Assembly (NCBI RefSeq): GCF_045032955.1
Contig: NZ_JBJFZU010000004.1
Coordinates: 124,001 to 188,000, forward strand
Origin: Ornithinicoccus sp045032955
GTDB lineage: Bacteria; Actinomycetota; Actinomycetes; Actinomycetales; Dermatophilaceae
Direction of reading: 5' to 3'
DNA: 64,000 bases
In this document: positions 60,626 through 64,000 of the stretch, one piece after another
Layout of the letters: each line of letters opens with the position of its first letter
Position numbering within the stretch: position 1 is the stretch's first letter
Notes under the pieces: model-generated
What the model saw: the letters and a program-made list of their open reading frames with translations, nothing else
Database searches by the model: none
Told to the model about the DNA's origin: nothing
Program-made: the position numbers and the translations under genes

Positions 60626-61716
60626 CAGTGCCCGCGCGGGGTGACCGGTGCGCCGAGGACGTCGGCCAGCGGGAAGTCCTGGACCAGCTCGAGCTGGTCG
60701 TAGGTGCAGCTGGCCGGCTCCCGGTCCTGCCGCCAGCGCACGAACTGGGCGGTATGCCGGAACCTGTCCCCCTCGAGGTAGTCGTAGCGCACCTCGACCA
60801 CCCGTTCCGGACGCAACGGCGTGAAGGACAGGTCCTTGCCCGCGGCCCAGCGCGACCCCTCGCTCTTGCGCGGGGTCCGGTCCCCCGCGACCAGCTGCGC
60901 CGCCCAGTCCCACGGGTGGCCCTCGAACTCGGTGACCAGGGGCGCGAGCTCGGTGAACAGCTCCCGGCGGCGGGCCATCGTGAAGGCGGAGGAGACGCCG
61001 ACGTGAGCGAGCCGGCCGTCCTCGGCATACAGGCCCAGCAGCAGGGAGCCGACGGCCTCGTCGCTGCTCTTGTGGGTGCGGTACCCGGCGACCACGCAGT
61101 CCGCGGTGCGGGTGTGCTTGAGCTTGGTGAGCACCCGCTTGCCCGGTTGGTAGACGGCTTCGGGGTCCTTGCCGATGACCCCGTCCAGCCCGGCCCCCTC
61201 GAAGTCCGCGAACCAGCGCATCGCCAGCTCCGCGTCGTCGGTCAGCGGCGACAGGTGCACCGAGCCGGCCGAGTGCGCCGGGAGCACCGACTCCAGGCGT
61301 TCGCGCCGCTGGCGGAAGGGCAGACCCGTCAGGTCCTCGTCGCCCAGCGCGAGCAGGTCGAAGGCCACGAACGCGGCGGGCGTCGACCCGGCCAGCATCC
61401 GGACCCGTGAGTCCGCCGGGTGGATGCGCTGACCGAGGGCCTCGAAGTCCAGCCGCTCACCGGCCGGGTCGGCGAGCACGATCTCCCCGTCCACCACGCA
61501 GCGCGGCGGGAGCTCGCGCCGGACCGCGTTGACGAGCTCGGGGAAGTAGCGGGTCATCAGCTTCTCGTTGCGCGAGCCCAGCTCCACCTCCTCCCCGTCG
61601 CGGAACACGATCGAGCGGAAGCCGTCCCACTTCGGGTCGTACAGCCATCCGGGCGGCAGCACCGCGGCGGGCTTGGCCAGCATCGGGCTCACCGGGGGCA
61701 TCACGGGCAGGTCCAC
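60625..61716 (-). CDS. ligC: ATP-dependent DNA ligase, LigC type
   Basis: An ATP-dependent ligase of 363 residues that seals nicks and takes part in gap repair. The nucleotidyltransferase domain has motif I YDPKWDGFRSI with Lys29 as the adenylated residue, motif III AAFVAFDLLALG and motif IV GLDGVIGK; an OB-fold domain follows. The GTG at 61716 is chosen because the protein then begins VDLPVMPPVSPMLAKP, aligning with the start of mycobacterial LigC; CAGACT lies 7 nt before it, fitting a leaderless gene. It lacks polymerase and nuclease domains, so it is LigC rather than LigD. A Prim-PolC/LigD-type polymerase gene lies just beyond manA. Confidence 0.92.
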   Translation of the reverse strand: MDLPVMPPVSPMLAKPAAVLPPGWLYDPKWDGFRSIVFRDGEEVELGSRNEKLMTRYFPELVNAVRRELPPRCVVDGEIVLADPAGERLDFEALGQRIHPADSRVRMLAGSTPAAFVAFDLLALGDEDLTGLPFRQRRERLESVLPAHSAGSVHLSPLTDDAELAMRWFADFEGAGLDGVIGKDPEAVYQPGKRVLTKLKHTRTADCVVAGYRTHKSSDEAVGSLLLGLYAEDGRLAHVGVSSAFTMARRRELFTELAPLVTEFEGHPWDWAAQLVAGDRTPRKSEGSRWAAGKDLSFTPLRPERVVEVRYDYLEGDRFRHTAQFVRWRQDREPASCTYDQLELVQDFPLADVLGAPVTPRGH

Positions 61717-61771
61717 AGGGGTCAGTCTGCCTGATCGCACCGACATGCGCCGGGTGCCCGGGATCGCCACG

Positions 61772-61777
61772 TACGCT
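61772..61777 (+). promoter_or_regulatory. -10 box of a probably leaderless manA transcript
   Basis: TACGCT ends 8 nt before ATG at 61786 (5 nt before GTG 61783). No Shine-Dalgarno sequence precedes either codon and no clear -35 box is seen. Confidence 0.4.
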
Positions 61778-61785
61778 CAGCCGTG

Positions 61786-62970
61786 ATGACACGCCTGACC
61801 CCCATCTCCGGCACGGTGAAGGAGTATGCCTGGGGTGCCGCCGGCGGGATCGCCGACGCCCTGGGGCAGCGGTCGACCGGCACGCCCGAGGCCGAGCTGT
61901 GGCTCGGCGCCCACCCGGGTGCGCCGAGCCGCCCTGCCGACCCCACCGACGGCGGGTGGCCGGACCTGGCCGCCTGGGAACGGGAGAGCGGGCAGCGACT
62001 GCCCTACCTGCTCAAGCTGCTGGCCGTGGGTGCGCCGCTGTCGGTGCAGGCCCACCCCGGCGCCGAGCAGGGACGCTCCGGTCACCGCCGCGAGCAGGGG
62101 GCCGGTGTCCCGGTCGAGGACCGCGCCCGCAGCTACCGGGACCCGCACGGCAAACCCGAGCTGCTGATCGCCGTCGAGGACGGCTTCGACGGGATGAGCG
62201 GCTTCCGTCCGCCGGCCGAGACCCTGGCCCTGCTGGAGCTGGTCACCGCCAGGACCGAGGAGGACCCGCCGGGTGCCGGGCTGCGGCACTGGCAGCACCT
62301 GCTCAGCGACGCCCCGGACGCGACGTCGGCGATCCGGGACGCGGTCTCCTGGCTGCTCTCCGGAGACCCACGCGTCGCCTCCACGGTGCAGGCGCTGAGC
62401 AGCGCGGACCTGCGACCGCTGCCCGAGCACGACCTGGTGGCGCTGCTCGCCCGGCACCACCCCGGGGACCCCGGGATCGCCCTGGCACTGATGCTCAACC
62501 GGGTCCGGCTGGGCGCGGGAGAGGCGCTGTGGATCCCACCGGGTCAGGTGCACTGCTACCTGTCCGGGCTGGGCGTGGAGCTGATGGGCCCCAGCGACAC
62601 CGTGCTGCGCGGCGGGCTCACCGACAAGCACGTGGACGTCGCCGAGCTGCTGCAGGTGCTGGACTTCACCCCCGGCCCGGCCCCGCGCCTGGTGCCGGTC
62701 GAGGTGGGGCCGAGCGCGAGCGCATACCGGCCGCGGACGGTGCCCTCGGGCGCGGACGTCTCCTTCGAGCTGGTGCACGTGCGTGGCGACGCCGAGCTGG
62801 TCACCGGGACCGCGTCCATCGCACTGGTGCTGCAGGGTCGCTTCGAGGTGACCGTCGACGGCGACACCCGCGAGCTCGCGCGCGGGCAGGCGTGCCTCGC
62901 CGACGGCGCAGGGACCTGGTCCCTGCGCGGGCAGGGGTCGCTCTACCTGGCGACCACGCTCACCGGCTGA
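61786..62970 (+). CDS. manA: Mannose-6-phosphate isomerase, class I
   Basis: A zinc enzyme of 394 residues that interconverts fructose 6-phosphate and mannose 6-phosphate. The family motifs are NWGAAGG-like YAWGAAGGIAD at the N-terminus, LSVQAHPGAEQG with the zinc ligands Gln and His, GKPELLIAVEDGFDGMSGF with the Glu, and WIPPGQVHCYLSGLGVELM containing the second His; DTVLRGGLTDKHVDV follows. GTG at 61783 is an alternative to ATG 61786. It divides the ligase gene from the polymerase gene, both of which are on the other strand. Confidence 0.95.
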   Translation: MTRLTPISGTVKEYAWGAAGGIADALGQRSTGTPEAELWLGAHPGAPSRPADPTDGGWPDLAAWERESGQRLPYLLKLLAVGAPLSVQAHPGAEQGRSGHRREQGAGVPVEDRARSYRDPHGKPELLIAVEDGFDGMSGFRPPAETLALLELVTARTEEDPPGAGLRHWQHLLSDAPDATSAIRDAVSWLLSGDPRVASTVQALSSADLRPLPEHDLVALLARHHPGDPGIALALMLNRVRLGAGEALWIPPGQVHCYLSGLGVELMGPSDTVLRGGLTDKHVDVAELLQVLDFTPGPAPRLVPVEVGPSASAYRPRTVPSGADVSFELVHVRGDAELVTGTASIALVLQGRFEVTVDGDTRELARGQACLADGAGTWSLRGQGSLYLATTLTG

Positions 62971-62988
62971 GGCGCTCCGACCTCAGCC

Positions 62989-64000
62989 CTAGATCCTGTT
63001 CCCCTGCTCGTCCCAGTGCTCGGCGACCTTCTTGCTCGGCTGCACCCGGGGCGGCTCCCCCGGCATCTTGGGGTGGTCCGGGGGGAAGTTCAGCTCCCCC
63101 AGACCCCGCTCGAGGTCGGCCTCCCAGAGGGCGTAGGCGGCGTCGACGACCCCCGGATCCCGGTGCAGACCCTCCCAGGCGTCGCCGTGCTCGGCGAGGA
63201 AGCCGGGGACGGTGTGCACGGTCAGCGAGGCGGGATCCACCTCACCCAGCCGGTCCCAGGTGAGCGGCACCGACACCGGTGCCCCGGGCAGGATGCGCGG
63301 GCTCCAGGCGGCGGCCAGGGTGCGGTCCCGGGTGGCCTGGTTGTAGTCGACGAAGATCTTGCTCCCCCGCTCCTCCTTCCACCACGCGGTGGTCACCAGG
63401 TCCGGCATCCGGCGCTCCAGCTCACGGGCCAGGCCGATGACCGCGTGCCGCACCTCGAGGAACTCCAGCCGGGGCTCGACGGCGGCGAAGACGTGCACCC
63501 CCCGGTTGCCGGTCGTCTTGACGAACGGGGTGAGCCCGGCGTCGGTCATCACCTCGCGCAACCCCCGCGCCGCCTCGACGACGTCCGCGAACGCACGACC
63601 CGGCTGTGGGTCCAGGTCGATGCGGACCTCGTCGGGGTGGTCGTTGTCACCGGAACGGACCGGCCAGGGGTGCCAGGTGACGGTGCCCATCTGCGCGGTC
63701 CACAGCAGGGTCGCCGCGTCGTCGACGACGAGCTGGGGGTGGCTGCGGCCGGAGGGGTAGGTGCAGATGGTCGTCCGGGAGAAGTCGGGCACCCCCTTCG
63801 GCGGGTTCTTGGAGTAGAACTCCTCACCCTCGATCCCACCGCGCACCCGCTGCAGGGTGACCGGCCGGTCGGCCAGCCCGCGCAGCATCGGGACCGCCAC
63901 CGCGTCCAGGTATGCCGCGAGGTCGGCCTTGGTGATCGCCGGTCCGTGGTCGGTGGCCGGCCAGACCACCTTGTCCGGGCTGGAGAGGCGGACCTCCCGG
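62989..64000 (-). CDS. LigD-type / Prim-PolC-like primase-polymerase (5' end outside the window)
   Basis: An archaeo-eukaryotic primase-type polymerase domain that fills short gaps with ribo- or deoxyribonucleotides. The frame is open to the window end, and the last bases read EVRLSSPDKVVWP, the family's opening, so the gene starts shortly beyond 64000. Visible motifs are FYSKNPPKGVPDF, the metal-binding EVRIDLDPQPG (Asp-x-Asp), KTTGNRGVHVF and ERGSKIFVDYNQ. The stop at 62989 follows directly after the domain, with no nuclease or ligase part, so it is a stand-alone polymerase as in mycobacterial Prim-PolC or PolD. It should act with LigC encoded 1.3 kb away. Confidence 0.92.
   Translation of the reverse strand, partial: REVRLSSPDKVVWPATDHGPAITKADLAAYLDAVAVPMLRGLADRPVTLQRVRGGIEGEEFYSKNPPKGVPDFSRTTICTYPSGRSHPQLVVDDAATLLWTAQMGTVTWHPWPVRSGDNDHPDEVRIDLDPQPGRAFADVVEAARGLREVMTDAGLTPFVKTTGNRGVHVFAAVEPRLEFLEVRHAVIGLARELERRMPDLVTTAWWKEERGSKIFVDYNQATRDRTLAAAWSPRILPGAPVSVPLTWDRLGEVDPASLTVHTVPGFLAEHGDAWEGLHRDPGVVDAAYALWEADLERGLGELNFPPDHPKMPGEPPRVQPSKKVAEHWDEQGNRI

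Overview
This is a GC-rich chromosomal segment (roughly 70% G+C by eye) from an actinobacterium. The evidence is the strong G/C third-position bias, many GTG starts, ATGA/GTGA stop-start overlaps, several probably leaderless genes (a TANNNT box 6-8 nt before the start codon), and actinobacterial families such as UgpABCE, LigC with a Prim-PolC-type polymerase, GAF-ANTAR and GlgX. A Micrococcales/Intrasporangiaceae-like host is a guess. The window opens inside ackA and closes inside a LigD-type primase-polymerase gene.

Layout. 1-5.5 kb: end of acetate kinase, then a leftward alpha-galactosidase / alditol oxidase / galactokinase operon. 5.6-10.8 kb: membrane acyltransferase and gamma-glutamyltransferase, facing a leftward protease / small beta-domain protein / methionine aminopeptidase operon. 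10.8-20.7 kb: an apparent glycerophosphodiester regulon (secreted GDPD, Pit transporter, DUF47 partner, metallophosphoesterase, LacI regulator, UgpCBAE importer) with the same LacI-type operator in two promoters. 20.8-28.6 kb: AI-2E-family permease, glycosyltransferase-like protein, GAF-ANTAR regulator, a lipase / lipoprotein / membrane-protein set in which the lipoprotein gene has an in-frame TGA, and a FUSC-type protein.

28.6-40.9 kb is the most distinctive part. It is a catabolic cluster with two histidinol-dehydrogenase-family enzymes outside any his operon, an SDR, an HpcH/HpaI aldolase, an alpha/beta hydrolase, a cupin protein, a two-domain SnoaL/NTF2-fold protein, a nitrilase-family amidohydrolase, a CUT1 importer without its own ATPase, and a LacI regulator. 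Three copies of a TGCATACGTATGCA-like operator lie at its promoters. The substrate is unknown.

41-54 kb looks accessory: small regulator-plus-transporter or regulator-plus-reductase units (MerR/MFS, TetR/SDR with twin operators, AraC/SDR/PRISE-like reductase), a membrane protein / winged-helix / ABC exporter set, an orphan Phd-type antitoxin facing an MFS transporter, and about 0.5 kb without an intact gene beside a Gly-Cys-Val tRNA array. 54.5-64 kb returns to core genes: YihY, GlgX, PPK2, RibD-C-like reductase, alpha/beta hydrolase, LigC, ManA and the primase-polymerase.

Two general points. TATGCC and its complement GGCATA are far commoner than other TA-containing hexamers, even where this forces unusual Tyr or Ala codons. 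No rRNA, CRISPR array, intact insertion sequence or replication origin was seen.
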